Source: Salinicola corii (lineage in GTDB: Bacteria; Pseudomonadota; Gammaproteobacteria; Pseudomonadales; Halomonadaceae). From it: a DNA stretch of 64,000 bases. Location of the stretch: the NCBI RefSeq assembly GCF_008298015.1, contig NZ_VTPX01000015.1:1-64000 (forward strand), in the 5' to 3' direction. Below the pieces are notes generated by a model that was given only the letters and a program-made list of their open reading frames with translations, searched no databases and had not been told where the DNA came from. Within the stretch, counting starts at the first letter, position 1, and each line of letters starts with the position of its first letter. Below are positions 25,859-34,544 of this stretch, piece by piece. A program made the position numbers and the translations under genes.

Positions 25859-26722
25859 GTGACGACCCCTTCGCAGCATGATTTACGCAACGCCTTCCGC
25901 GAACTGCTCGCCAGCGGCGAGTGCTACTACACCGCGTCGGTGTTCGACCCGATGTCGGCTCGCATCGCCGCCGATCTCGACTTCGAGGTAGGCATTCTGG
26001 GGGGATCGGTCGCCTCGCTGCAGGTGCTGGCGGCGCCCGATTTCGCCTTGATCACTTTGAGCGAATTCGTCGAACAGGCCACCCGGATCGGCCGCGTGGC
26101 GCGACTGCCGGTGATCGCCGACGCCGATCATGGCTACGGCAACGCGCTCAACGTGATGCGTACGATCACCGAACTGGAGCGTGCCGGTGTCGCCGCGCTG
26201 ACGATCGAGGATACCTTGCTGCCGGCGCAGTATGGGCACAAGTCGACCGATCTGATTCCCGTCGAGGAGGGTGTCGGCAAGATGCGCGCGGCACTCGAGG
26301 CGCGGATCGACCCGGCGTTGTCGATCATTGCACGCACCAATGCCGGCCAGCTCGATGACGATGCTGCCGTCGCCCGCATCCGGGCCTATCAGGCGGCCGG
26401 CGTCGATGCCATCTGCCTGGTCGGCGTCAGGGACTTCGAGCATCTCGAAAAGCTGGCGGCGCCGTTGACGGTGCCGCTGATGCTGGTGACCTACGACAAT
26501 CCGGCGCTACGTGATCGAGCGCGACTGGCCAGGCTCGGGGTGCGCATCGTGGTCAACGGTCACGCCGCCTACTTCGCGGCGATCAAGGCGACCTATGACT
26601 GCCTGCGCGAGCAGCGCAACATTGCCACCAACGACCTGGACGCTTCGCAGCTGTCGACGCGGTACTCGACGCTCGAGGAGTATCGGATCTGGGCCCGCGA
26701 GTACATGGATGTGAAAGAATAG
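25859..26722 (+). CDS. Isocitrate lyase/PEP mutase superfamily, oxaloacetate decarboxylase type
   Basis: The 287-residue TIM-barrel protein has the superfamily motifs [43 protein letters not shown] and IIARTNA. Length and the DADHGYGN form fit the oxaloacetate decarboxylase subgroup described for Pseudomonas aeruginosa PA4872, which needs Mg2+ and decarboxylates oxaloacetate to pyruvate. The GTG start at 25859 was chosen because AGGAG lies six bases upstream; the frame is open further upstream without a good start. It is divergent from the MetE-like gene. Confidence 0.85.
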   Translation: MTTPSQHDLRNAFRELLASGECYYTASVFDPMSARIAADLDFEVGILGGSVASLQVLAAPDFALITLSEFVEQATRIGRVARLPVIADADHGYGNALNVMRTITELERAGVAALTIEDTLLPAQYGHKSTDLIPVEEGVGKMRAALEARIDPALSIIARTNAGQLDDDAAVARIRAYQAAGVDAICLVGVRDFEHLEKLAAPLTVPLMLVTYDNPALRDRARLARLGVRIVVNGHAAYFAAIKATYDCLREQRNIATNDLDASQLSTRYSTLEEYRIWAREYMDVKE

Positions 26723-26872
26723 CGACGAGCCAAGGCTACGAGCGACGACGAGTAGAGCTGCGCGGCGAAACATTGGTAAGCGTCGGGTCGATCCGGTCAG
26801 CGGTTTCCCTTGTTGTCACGAAGCGGCATTCTAGGCCGCCCGAAGCTGTATTTTCCTCGAACGGAGATGACG

Positions 26873-28207
26873 ATGACTGTCATGCAATGGGAACGCCTGC
26901 TCGATCCCGTCCGACTGCACGATGCTCGGACGTCGCGTGGTGAAATTGGCCGTAGTCCGTTCCACAAGGACTACGACCGTATCGTCTTCTCCGGTTCATT
27001 TCGGCGCCTGGGACGCAAGACCCAGGTTCATCCGCTGACCGATAACGATCATATCCATACCCGGTTGACCCACTCGATCGAGGTCGGCTGTGTCGGTCGC
27101 AGTCTGGGAATGATCGTCGGCGAGCAACTGCGCGACAGCCTGCCGGGCTGGGTCACGCCCGCCGATCTCGGCGTCATTGTCCAGGCAGCCTGTCTCGGCC
27201 ACGATATCGGCAACCCGCCATTCGGCCATGCCGGTGAATATGCGATTCGCGACTGGTTCAAGTGGGCCGAGGCGCAGGGGAGCGGTTTGCTGGAGGGGCT
27301 GGACGAGGCGCAGCGCCGGGATCTGCTGACCTACGAAGGGAACGCCCAGGGCTTCCGGATCGTGACCCAGATCGAGTACAACCAGTTTCGCGGCGGCATG
27401 CGGCTCTCCGCCGCAACGTTGGGCACGCTGCTCAAGTATCCGTGGACGGTCGAGCACGGCGGCCAGATGGGCAAGTTCGGCTGCTACCAGTCCGAGAAGG
27501 ATTTGCTGATCGAGGTCGCCGAGCGGCTCGGGCTCAAGTCCGTCGATGGTTCCAAGTGGTGCCGCCATCCCCTGGCCTATCTGGTCGAGGCCGCGGACGA
27601 TATCTGCTATGCGCTGCTTGATCTCGAAGATGGCCTGGAGATGGGCATCTTGCGGTATGAAGAGGTCGCACAGGTGCTGCTACAGATTGCCGGCGAGCCG
27701 CCGACGGGATACGAGCAGATGGCCGTCGAAGGGGTGTCGCAGCGCCGACGGATCGCGGCGCTGCGCGGTGCGGCGATGGAGCGCGCCGTCAATGAAGTCG
27801 GTGATGTCTTCGTTCAACACGAGAAAGCGCTGCTCAACGGCACGCTCAATGATGATCTGCTCGAGCTCTGTCACCCGGATCTCACCTGGGGCGTTTCCTC
27901 GGCCAAGCAGTTGGCCCGCGAGCGCATCTTCCAGAACGAGCGCAAGGCCAAGCTCGAGATCGGCGCTTATACCACGCTCGGTATTCTGCTGGAGGCATTC
28001 ATCGGCGCGGCCCACGAGCTGCATCACACCGGGCACTCCTCCTTCAAGCATCAGCGTGTCCTCGCGCTGATCGGCGAGAACACGCCGAAGCCGAACTGGC
28101 CGCTCTACGACAGCTATCGTCGAATGCTCGATTTCATCGGCGGCATGACCGACCACTACGCGGTCGAACTGGCCCAGGAGATGGGTGGGCGCCTCAAGGG
28201 CGACTGA
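26873..28207 (+). CDS. dgt: Deoxyguanosinetriphosphate triphosphohydrolase-like HD protein
   Basis: The 444-residue protein hydrolyses dGTP (and possibly other dNTPs) to the nucleoside and triphosphate. HD-domain metal ligands are seen in HTRLTHSIEVGCVGRSLG and LGHDIGNPPFGHAGE; YEGNAQGFRI is a typical dNTPase motif, and DDICYALLDLEDG provides the last Asp. The ATG at 26873 has GGAG six bases upstream. Such enzymes control dNTP pools and some restrict phages by depleting dNTPs; here the setting is a normal housekeeping one. A 559-base gap follows. Confidence 0.92.
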   Translation: MTVMQWERLLDPVRLHDARTSRGEIGRSPFHKDYDRIVFSGSFRRLGRKTQVHPLTDNDHIHTRLTHSIEVGCVGRSLGMIVGEQLRDSLPGWVTPADLGVIVQAACLGHDIGNPPFGHAGEYAIRDWFKWAEAQGSGLLEGLDEAQRRDLLTYEGNAQGFRIVTQIEYNQFRGGMRLSAATLGTLLKYPWTVEHGGQMGKFGCYQSEKDLLIEVAERLGLKSVDGSKWCRHPLAYLVEAADDICYALLDLEDGLEMGILRYEEVAQVLLQIAGEPPTGYEQMAVEGVSQRRRIAALRGAAMERAVNEVGDVFVQHEKALLNGTLNDDLLELCHPDLTWGVSSAKQLARERIFQNERKAKLEIGAYTTLGILLEAFIGAAHELHHTGHSSFKHQRVLALIGENTPKPNWPLYDSYRRMLDFIGGMTDHYAVELAQEMGGRLKGD

Positions 28208-28330
28208 GTCCCCCGCTTTTTCATCTCGTCGTCGGGCCCGTGTCCGGCCTCGTCGTTTTTGGTACCCATCGGCCCATCGCATCATGCGAGTGTTGGGTAG
28301 GGCTGTTGAAAGTCGGTCCATAACGCCGTA

Positions 28331-28358
28331 TTTTAATTGAACGGTTAATCAATAAAAA
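28331..28358 (+). promoter_or_regulatory. Palindromic operator overlapping a putative promoter upstream of the BCCT gene
   Basis: TTTTAATTGA (28331-28340) and TCAATAAAAA (28349-28358) form an imperfect palindrome. The left part ATTGAACG resembles BetI operators of choline/betaine genes, but the spacing differs. A possible sigma-70 promoter TTGAAC - 17 bp - TACTGT overlaps it, which would give a leader of nearly 400 bases before the BCCT gene. Confidence 0.45.
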
Positions 28359-28519
28359 TTACTGTCGATAGCTTCAGACCGCTTGTCAATGTCGCCGCCT
28401 CCCCCCCGATGGGAGAAACCATTCTCGCTTTTATCCGGCGATGAGCCATCTTTCATACGCCAGTGTCGGCATCACCAACCTGGCAAAGATGCGCGACGAG
28501 TTGGCTGGCGGTTCCACGA

Positions 28520-28558
28520 CCTGACACGAAGCCCGGCAGGCGACTGCGGAGTGTCAGG
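28520..28558 (+). other. Inverted repeat in the long leader of the BCCT gene
   Basis: CCTGACAC (28520-28527) and GTGTCAGG (28551-28558) can form an 8-bp stem in the leader. The 28359-28766 stretch has no convincing gene and no riboswitch class that I recognise. It may be a structured leader or just decayed sequence. Confidence 0.35.
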
Positions 28559-28766
28559 GCAAAGAGTGGGTCGAATCTTCCGTTGAAGGTGTGGCTGGAT
28601 TCAACGACCGAGGTCGACTTAACTCAACTCGAGGTCATAAGGCCTCGCGGCGGGAATACGGAAACGAGTCAAGGGTTTCAACGCCCTGTGCCCCTGCAGG
28701 CCACGTCAGCCTCCAGGGTGCGCTGATGCTCGTCAACGCAAACTATCTGAACATGATGGGAGCCGC

Positions 28767-30830
28767 ATGAGCACAAGCCCCGATAATAATTCCACGACCC
28801 AGGACAGGCTGAATCCAATCGTCTTCTATGGGTCGGTCATTGGCATCGTCGCCTTTTCGCTATGGGCGATGATCGCTACCGAGCAAGCGAACGGCATCAT
28901 CAACGCGCTGCTGGGTTGGATCTCCAACACTTTCGGCTGGTACTACTTTCTGACAGTCGTCATCTACTTGGCCTTCGTGGTGTTTGTGGGCTTTTCCCGC
29001 TTTGGCAAGATTCGCCTCGGGCCGGAGCATTCGAGGCCCGACTTCAATATCTTCTCCTGGTCGGCGATGTTGTTCTCTGCCGGCATCGGTATCGGGGTAA
29101 TCTTCTTCGCCCTGGCGGAACCGCTGACTCAGTTCTACAACGCGCCCAATACGCCGAGTGACCAGGTGGCAGCCGCCCGTCACGCGATGCAGCTGACTTT
29201 CCTCCATTGGGGCCTGTCGGGCTGGGGGATCTACACGCTAGTGGGCATGTCTCTGGCGTTCTTCAGCTATCGGCACAACCTGCCGCTGACCATCAGCAGC
29301 GCGCTCTATCCGATCTTCGGCAAGAAAATCTACGGCCCTATCGGCCATGTGGTGGATATCGCCGCCGTGCTGGGCACGGTGTTCGGCATCGCGGCCAGTC
29401 TTGGAATCGGCGTCATCCAGCTCAACTACGGTCTGAGCTTCATGTTCGGCATCGCGGAAAGCGCCTGGACCCAGACCATCCTGGTGCTGATGATCGTGCT
29501 GTTCGCCACGATTTCCGCGGTGACCGGTGTCGAGAAGGGGATTCGCCGTCTATCCGAGTTCAATATTCTGCTGGCGATTGCCCTGCTGCTGTTCGTTCTG
29601 TTCGCCGGCAAGACGGTGTTCCTGCTCAACGCCCTAGTCATGAATGTCGGTGACTACCTGTCCAATTTCATCTCGATGTCGTTCAACACCTACGCCTTCG
29701 ACCGTCCGACCGACTGGCTGAACGGCTGGACTCTGTTCTTCTGGGCTTGGTGGATCGCCTGGGGCCCGTTCGTCGGGCTGTTCCTGGCGCGTATCTCGCG
29801 CGGTCGCACCATCCGCACTTTCGTGGCCGGAACGCTGACATTGCCGATCGCGTTCATGATGATCTGGATGTCGATTCTGGGTAATAGCGCGCTCGACATG
29901 GCGATGAACGGCGCCACCGACTTCGGTCAGCAGGTCATGGAGACGCCGCCGGCAGGAATCTATCTGTTCCTGCAGCAGTACCCGTTCCCGGTCATTTCGA
30001 CCATTGCGGTCAGTATTCTGGCCATCGTGTTCTTCGTCACCTCCGGTGACTCGGGCGCCCTGGTTCTGTCGAACTTCACCTCCAAGCTGAAGGACGTCAA
30101 CAGCGATGCACCGATCTGGATGCGCATCCTGTGGTCGGCGGTGATCGGGGTGCTGACCCTGTCGCTGCTGCTGGCCGGGGGGCTGTCGACGCTGCAGAGT
30201 GCTGTGGTCATCACCGGTCTGCCGTTCTCGATCGTACTGTTCTTCATGATTGCGGGGCTCTACAAGGCGTTGAAGGTCGAGGCGTTCAAGGAAGATAGCC
30301 ATCGGCTCAGTCTGTCCGGCTCGCTCTCGGGGCGTATGTCGGTCGGCAGTCGCGATCGGGCTCACGACTGGAAGACACGACTCAAGCGAGCCATGTCGTT
30401 CCCCAATCGTCAGCAGGCGCAGCAGTTCCTGGAAGAGACCGGACGGCCTGCGATGGATGCGGTACGCGAGGAACTGATGAAGCAGGGCGTCGAGGTCGAT
30501 ATCAGCACCGGCACGCAGAACGGTGACGACTACCTCTCGCTCTACGTCGATCTCGGCAGCGAGCAGAACTTCGCCTACCAGATCTGGACGCATCCGTTCT
30601 CGACGCCGTCCTTCGCCATGCGAACACCGCGCAGCAGCAGTCGCTACTATCGTCTGGAGGTATACCTGCTGGAGGGTAGCCAGGGCTACGACCTGATGGG
30701 TTATAGCCGCGAGCAGGTCATCGATGACATCCTCGACCAGTACGAGCGACATCTGCAGTTCCTGCATCTCAATCGCATGGAACCAGGGAGTATCAACATG
30801 CCCGATAGTCCCGAGCAGCCGCCAGGCTGA
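28767..30830 (+). CDS. betT: BCCT family choline/betaine transporter, BetT type
   Basis: The 687-residue protein has about 12 membrane helices (residues 1-520) and a long cytoplasmic C-terminal domain (about 520-687), the layout of BetT, which takes up choline or betaine with protons or sodium for osmoprotection. Family motifs are SAGIGIGVIFFALAEPLTQFYNAP, LHWGLSGWGIYTLVG, WTLFFWAWWIAWGPFVGLF (conserved Trp-rich helix) and VTSGDSGALVLSNF. The last is the sodium/substrate-coupling region near helix 8-10. It is preceded by a possible BetI-like palindrome and long leader and followed by a strong terminator. Confidence 0.9.
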   Translation: MSTSPDNNSTTQDRLNPIVFYGSVIGIVAFSLWAMIATEQANGIINALLGWISNTFGWYYFLTVVIYLAFVVFVGFSRFGKIRLGPEHSRPDFNIFSWSAMLFSAGIGIGVIFFALAEPLTQFYNAPNTPSDQVAAARHAMQLTFLHWGLSGWGIYTLVGMSLAFFSYRHNLPLTISSALYPIFGKKIYGPIGHVVDIAAVLGTVFGIAASLGIGVIQLNYGLSFMFGIAESAWTQTILVLMIVLFATISAVTGVEKGIRRLSEFNILLAIALLLFVLFAGKTVFLLNALVMNVGDYLSNFISMSFNTYAFDRPTDWLNGWTLFFWAWWIAWGPFVGLFLARISRGRTIRTFVAGTLTLPIAFMMIWMSILGNSALDMAMNGATDFGQQVMETPPAGIYLFLQQYPFPVISTIAVSILAIVFFVTSGDSGALVLSNFTSKLKDVNSDAPIWMRILWSAVIGVLTLSLLLAGGLSTLQSAVVITGLPFSIVLFFMIAGLYKALKVEAFKEDSHRLSLSGSLSGRMSVGSRDRAHDWKTRLKRAMSFPNRQQAQQFLEETGRPAMDAVREELMKQGVEVDISTGTQNGDDYLSLYVDLGSEQNFAYQIWTHPFSTPSFAMRTPRSSSRYYRLEVYLLEGSQGYDLMGYSREQVIDDILDQYERHLQFLHLNRMEPGSINMPDSPEQPPG

Positions 30831-30855
30831 CATCGGTTCTCTTCTCGCTGACCAC

Positions 30856-30884
30856 GACCCCGGCCATCTGGCCGGGGTCTTTTT
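30856..30884 (+). terminator. Rho-independent terminator of the BCCT gene
   Basis: GACCCCGGCC (30856-30865), loop ATCT, GGCCGGGGTC (30870-30879), TTTTT. It lies 26 bases after the stop codon. Confidence 0.92.
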
Positions 30885-30936
30885 GTCCGGAAGGCGTCTC
30901 GATGCCCGCATCATTCGCGGCAGGCGTGCCCTGGCT

Positions 30937-31191
30937 GCGGGAGAGCCATTCCAGGATCGCGGTAGCGGTCGTCCTGCCGGGGTCGGCGATCCCCTGAGTG
31001 CCGAACAGACGGTTGAGCTCGAACAGGAAAGGGTGATCCCCGACCATGGCGACGTCGAATCCAGCGTGATCGACCCCCATGCGCGCGGCCACACGCTGAA
31101 CCAGCGCGAGCGCGGATGAGGGGATGTCCTCGTGATCGATCGTGCCGCCCTGGGATATATCGGACGCGATACCTAACCCGTGATGTCGCCA
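30937..31191 (-). pseudogene. Remnant of an ATP-grasp (RimK/glutamate-ligase-like) gene
   Basis: On the minus strand an open frame carries DISQGGTIDHEDIPSSALAL and GVDHAGFDVAMVGDHPFLFE with LNRLFGTQGI. This is the C-terminal ATP-grasp segment in which an Asn binds the second Mg2+. The N-terminal two thirds are missing; the region upstream on that strand is now the promoter and start of the symporter gene at 31254, and the downstream end runs into the BCCT terminator. It is best called a truncated remnant. The rest of the 30831-31253 gap holds only the terminator and the symporter start site. Confidence 0.65.
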
Positions 31192-31253
31192 AGCGCGGCG
31201 AGAGCGACGTGCTACGCTCAATTTTGTCGATAACAAAAAAGTGAGGACGGGAT

Positions 31254-32879
31254 GTGGGCGCTTTCACCTGGTGGGATACCGCGGTTCTGATCGTCTACGT
31301 GGTGGGGATTGCCTGGGTGGGAGCCCGCTTCGGCAAGGATCAGGAGAGCACGCAGGACTACTTTCTCGGTGGTCGCAAGATTCCCGGCTGGGCCATCGGC
31401 CTGTCGGTAATGGCAACCCAGGCCAGCGCGATCACGTTCATCGGTGCGCCCGGCTGGGGTTTCGAGGGTGGCCTGGAACGCCTGGCCACGTTCATCAACG
31501 TGCCGCTGGCGATGGCGGTGCTGATCGTCGTGCTGGTGCCGATCTTCCATCGCGCCGGCATCTACAGCATCTACGAGCTGCTCGAGCGTCGTTTCGGGGC
31601 ACTGACCCGGTCGCTGGCGGCGCTGCTGTTCCTGATCGCGCGCGGCCTCGCCACGGGCGTGGTGCTCTATGCGCCGGCGCTGGTGCTCTCGGTTGTGACC
31701 GGTTGGGATGTCAATCTGACCATCGTGCTGATGGCGGTGATCGCAGTGAGCTACACCGTGCTCGGCGGCATCAGCGCGGTGATCTGGACCGACGTGATCC
31801 AGATGTTTGTGCTGTGGCTGGGCGCGATCCTGAGCATGGTGCTGATGGTTTCGAGCCTGCCCGGCGGCTGGGGCGACGTGTTCGCCTACGGTGCCGCCAG
31901 CGGCATGTTCGATACCATCGACCTATCGCTCGACCCCACCGTGACCTACTCGCTATGGGCGGGGCTGATCGGTGGCGTGGTCATGCACGTCGCCTACTTC
32001 GGGACCGACCAGAGCCAGATCCAGCGGGTGCTGACCAGCCCCTCGATCGCCGAGGGGCAGCGCTCGCTGCTGATCGGCGGCTATCTGCTGGTGCCGCAGA
32101 TGCTGCTGTTCCTGTTCATCGGCGTAATGCTCGCCGCCTACTACCAGCAGCACGGCCTCACCGCGCCGGACAACCTGAACGAGCTGTTCCCGCGCTACGT
32201 GGTCAACGCCTTTCCCGTCGGGGTGACCGGGCTGGTGATCGCGGGCGTGTTCGCGGCTGCGATGTCGAGCCTGGATTCCGCGCTCAACTCGCTCTCCGCG
32301 GTGACGGTGCGCGACTTCTACGCCCGCTACGTCAGGCCCGACGCCGACGAGAAGCACTACCTCAAGGCGTCGCGCTGGGCGACCATCTTCTGGGGGCTCT
32401 ACGCCACCGCGTTCGCGTTCTTCGCCGGTAATCTCGGCCCGGTCATCGAAGCCGTCAACCGCATCGGTTCCTGGTTCTACGGCGCGCTGCTGGGGACCTT
32501 CCTGCTGGCCGTGCTCAGCCATCGCAGCAACGGCAGGGGGGCGGTCAGCGGCATCATCGTCGGTATGGCGGCGGTGTGGGCCGTCTCGCAGACCGATGTC
32601 TCCTGGCTCTACCAGAATTTCGTGGGGCTGATCGTCTCGGTCGTCGTCGGCTACGCCGTGAGCTTGACCGCGCCGGCACCGTCGGCCGCGCAGCTCTCGG
32701 ACGTGGTGATCGACGAGACCGCGCCCGACATGCAGGCGATCCTCAAGGGGCGCAGTGACGGTGCCGCCGAGATTGGCCGCGATGCGCGCCTGACGCGGCG
32801 ACGCTGCCTCGGCCTGATCCTCTGGTTCTTCGTGTCGCTGGCCGCGCTGGGGCTGCTGCAGGCCTGGGCCAATGGCTGA
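31254..32879 (+). CDS. Sodium:solute symporter (SSS/SLC5 family)
   Basis: The 541-residue membrane protein has about 13 helices. Motifs are DYFLGGRKIPGWAIGLSVMATQASAITFIGAPG near the N terminus (seen in parts DYFLGGRKIPGW and ATQASAITFIG), GTDQSQIQRVLTS and the sodium-site segment GVFAAAMSSLDSALNSLS. It imports a sugar, carboxylate or vitamin-like solute with sodium; the substrate is unknown. The start is GTG 31254, with GAGG eight bases upstream. Its stop overlaps the start of the next gene by 8 bases, so both are translated together. Confidence 0.88.
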   Translation: MGAFTWWDTAVLIVYVVGIAWVGARFGKDQESTQDYFLGGRKIPGWAIGLSVMATQASAITFIGAPGWGFEGGLERLATFINVPLAMAVLIVVLVPIFHRAGIYSIYELLERRFGALTRSLAALLFLIARGLATGVVLYAPALVLSVVTGWDVNLTIVLMAVIAVSYTVLGGISAVIWTDVIQMFVLWLGAILSMVLMVSSLPGGWGDVFAYGAASGMFDTIDLSLDPTVTYSLWAGLIGGVVMHVAYFGTDQSQIQRVLTSPSIAEGQRSLLIGGYLLVPQMLLFLFIGVMLAAYYQQHGLTAPDNLNELFPRYVVNAFPVGVTGLVIAGVFAAAMSSLDSALNSLSAVTVRDFYARYVRPDADEKHYLKASRWATIFWGLYATAFAFFAGNLGPVIEAVNRIGSWFYGALLGTFLLAVLSHRSNGRGAVSGIIVGMAAVWAVSQTDVSWLYQNFVGLIVSVVVGYAVSLTAPAPSAAQLSDVVIDETAPDMQAILKGRSDGAAEIGRDARLTRRRCLGLILWFFVSLAALGLLQAWANG

Positions 32880-33468
32880 TCGCGAGGACGAGCGGCGGAT
32901 GATGCCGGAGGTGGGCACGACGGCGCCGACGGCGAGACTGCCTCGGCGACTGGGCGCCGTCGCCGCCGAGCCCCGGCTGCGGCGTTACGGTGCCGAGCGG
33001 TTCGAGCCGGCGTGGCTGTCGCTGTGGGCACTGGCGATCGGCCGCGACACGGGAGAAACGCTGGCTTGGTTGCTGGCGGCCGACAATCTGCCGAGAGCCA
33101 TGCTGATGGCGGGGGCGTTGACCTCCCACCCGGCGGAACGTGACGGCGCGCTGGTCCTGGAAGGCGGTGGCCCGCCGACGCTCTCGCAGTTCGAGCGCTG
33201 GTGGCTGTGGGAGCGACTGGCCCGGCCGCGGCGGTGGGCGCTGCGGGTCATGCCTGCGACGTTGCGTCCGGTCGAATTTCCACTGTGGCTGGGGTATGCG
33301 CCAGGGCGGCCGGGCCGCCATGCCAGGCTGATCGTTCTCAGCGGCCTCTCCGGCGAGGCGCTGGGTGCCCTCAAGCCGGCGGTGCTGGCCGGGCTTCGCG
33401 ACCGAGCGCGCGCCGAGGCCGCCAACGGTCGGCCATCGACGCGGGATGACGAGCGCGTTCCTGGCTAG
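32872..33468 (+). CDS. Hypothetical protein coupled to the sodium:solute symporter
   Basis: The 198-residue Arg- and Leu-rich soluble protein has no signal peptide. Its ATG lies inside the last codons of the symporter gene (8-base overlap), a strong sign of translational coupling. Segments such as AWLSLWALAIGRDTGETLAWLL and FPLWLGYAPGRPGRHARLIVL suggest a compact alpha/beta protein, but no family is recognised. The stop shares the palindrome CTAG with the stop of the convergent kinase gene. A role linked to the symporter substrate is only a guess. Confidence 0.7.
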   Translation: MADREDERRMMPEVGTTAPTARLPRRLGAVAAEPRLRRYGAERFEPAWLSLWALAIGRDTGETLAWLLAADNLPRAMLMAGALTSHPAERDGALVLEGGGPPTLSQFERWWLWERLARPRRWALRVMPATLRPVEFPLWLGYAPGRPGRHARLIVLSGLSGEALGALKPAVLAGLRDRARAEAANGRPSTRDDERVPG

Positions 33469-34439
33469 CGGGCGTCACCGCTGCGCTCCATGGCGACCAG
33501 CTGCTCCCGGTTGGGCAGACCTTCCATGTCGCCGATCACCTGGACCTGGCGGGCGCCGATCAGGTTGCCGCGATGCAGCGCCGCGTGCCAGTCCAGTCCG
33601 TCCAGGTACGCGCTGACGATGCCCACCGCGAAACCGTCGCCGGCGCCGACGGTATCGACGACCTGCGCGACGGGCGAGCCGCCGACGGTGCCTTCGCTGT
33701 CGGCGGTGCGGAAATAGCTGCCTTCCGGCCCGAGCTTGATCACCACTGCCCTGGCGCCCCGATCGAGGTAGTCGCCAGCGATGTCGTAGGCCGTCTCGCG
33801 GCCGGTCAGCATGCGCCCCTCGCCCAGTCCCGGCATCACGATGTCGGCCTCCGCGGCCAGCGCGTTGAGGGTCTCGATCATGACCGCTTCGCTGGGCCAC
33901 AGGCTGGGACGCAGGTTGGGATCGAACGAGACCGACAGTCCGGCGCGGCGAGCCTGGCGCAGCAGGTGGAAGGAGAGTTCGCGCGCCGAATCGGAAATGG
34001 CGGGCGGAATACCGGTGGCGTGGAGATGGCGGGCCGTCTCCAGCTCGACATCGCTGGCGTCGGCGACGCTCAGGTGGCTGGCCGCGCTGCCCCGGCGGAC
34101 GTACTCGACGTGAGGATCGGCGCCGTTGATGGCACGCTCCTTGAAGATCATTCCGGTGGCGTTCGCTGCGTCATGCCGGACATGGCGGCAGTCGAGGCCC
34201 TCGGCCTCCAGCGCTCGCTGCAGGAAGGTGCCGTTGTGATCCGCGCCGACCCGACTGAGCCAGCGAACGTCGAAGCCCAACCTCGACAGTCCGATCGCGA
34301 CATTGGTATCGGCACCGGCGGTGCGGCGATGGAATCTCGTCACCTGATCCAGCGGCCCTTGATCGTCGGCGATGAACAGCGCCATCGCCTCGCCAAACGT
34401 CAGGACATCGTAATCGGTGCGGGTATCGGAACGGGGCAT
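33465..34439 (-). CDS. kdgK: PfkB family sugar kinase, probable 2-dehydro-3-deoxygluconokinase
   Basis: The 324-residue kinase has the PfkB start YDVLTFGEAMALFI, GGADTNVAIGLSRLG (here AGADTNVAIG), FDPNLRPSLWPS, and signature 2 DTVGAGDGFAVGIVSAYLDG with the catalytic Asp. FGEAM and FDPNLRPSLW are typical of KDG kinases, which phosphorylate 2-keto-3-deoxygluconate to KDPG for the Entner-Doudoroff aldolase. The ATG at 34439 follows AGGAGACG. It is convergent with, and overlaps by 4 bases, the symporter-linked gene. Other PfkB substrates cannot be excluded. Confidence 0.8.
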   Translation of the reverse strand: MPRSDTRTDYDVLTFGEAMALFIADDQGPLDQVTRFHRRTAGADTNVAIGLSRLGFDVRWLSRVGADHNGTFLQRALEAEGLDCRHVRHDAANATGMIFKERAINGADPHVEYVRRGSAASHLSVADASDVELETARHLHATGIPPAISDSARELSFHLLRQARRAGLSVSFDPNLRPSLWPSEAVMIETLNALAAEADIVMPGLGEGRMLTGRETAYDIAGDYLDRGARAVVIKLGPEGSYFRTADSEGTVGGSPVAQVVDTVGAGDGFAVGIVSAYLDGLDWHAALHRGNLIGARQVQVIGDMEGLPNREQLVAMERSGDAR

Positions 34440-34544
34440 GGCGTCTCCTGGTGGGTGCAAGCACGCTTTGTCGAAAACGTGACGTGAAAGAATAGTGGGG
34501 AAGTCGCGTCCGGGGAGCCGCTGCGAAACGTCGCCCCGGAGATG

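Noticed and set aside
28383..28726. Two short + strand frames in the leader of the BCCT gene
   Set aside because: No good start sites and no family features; the composition looks non-coding.
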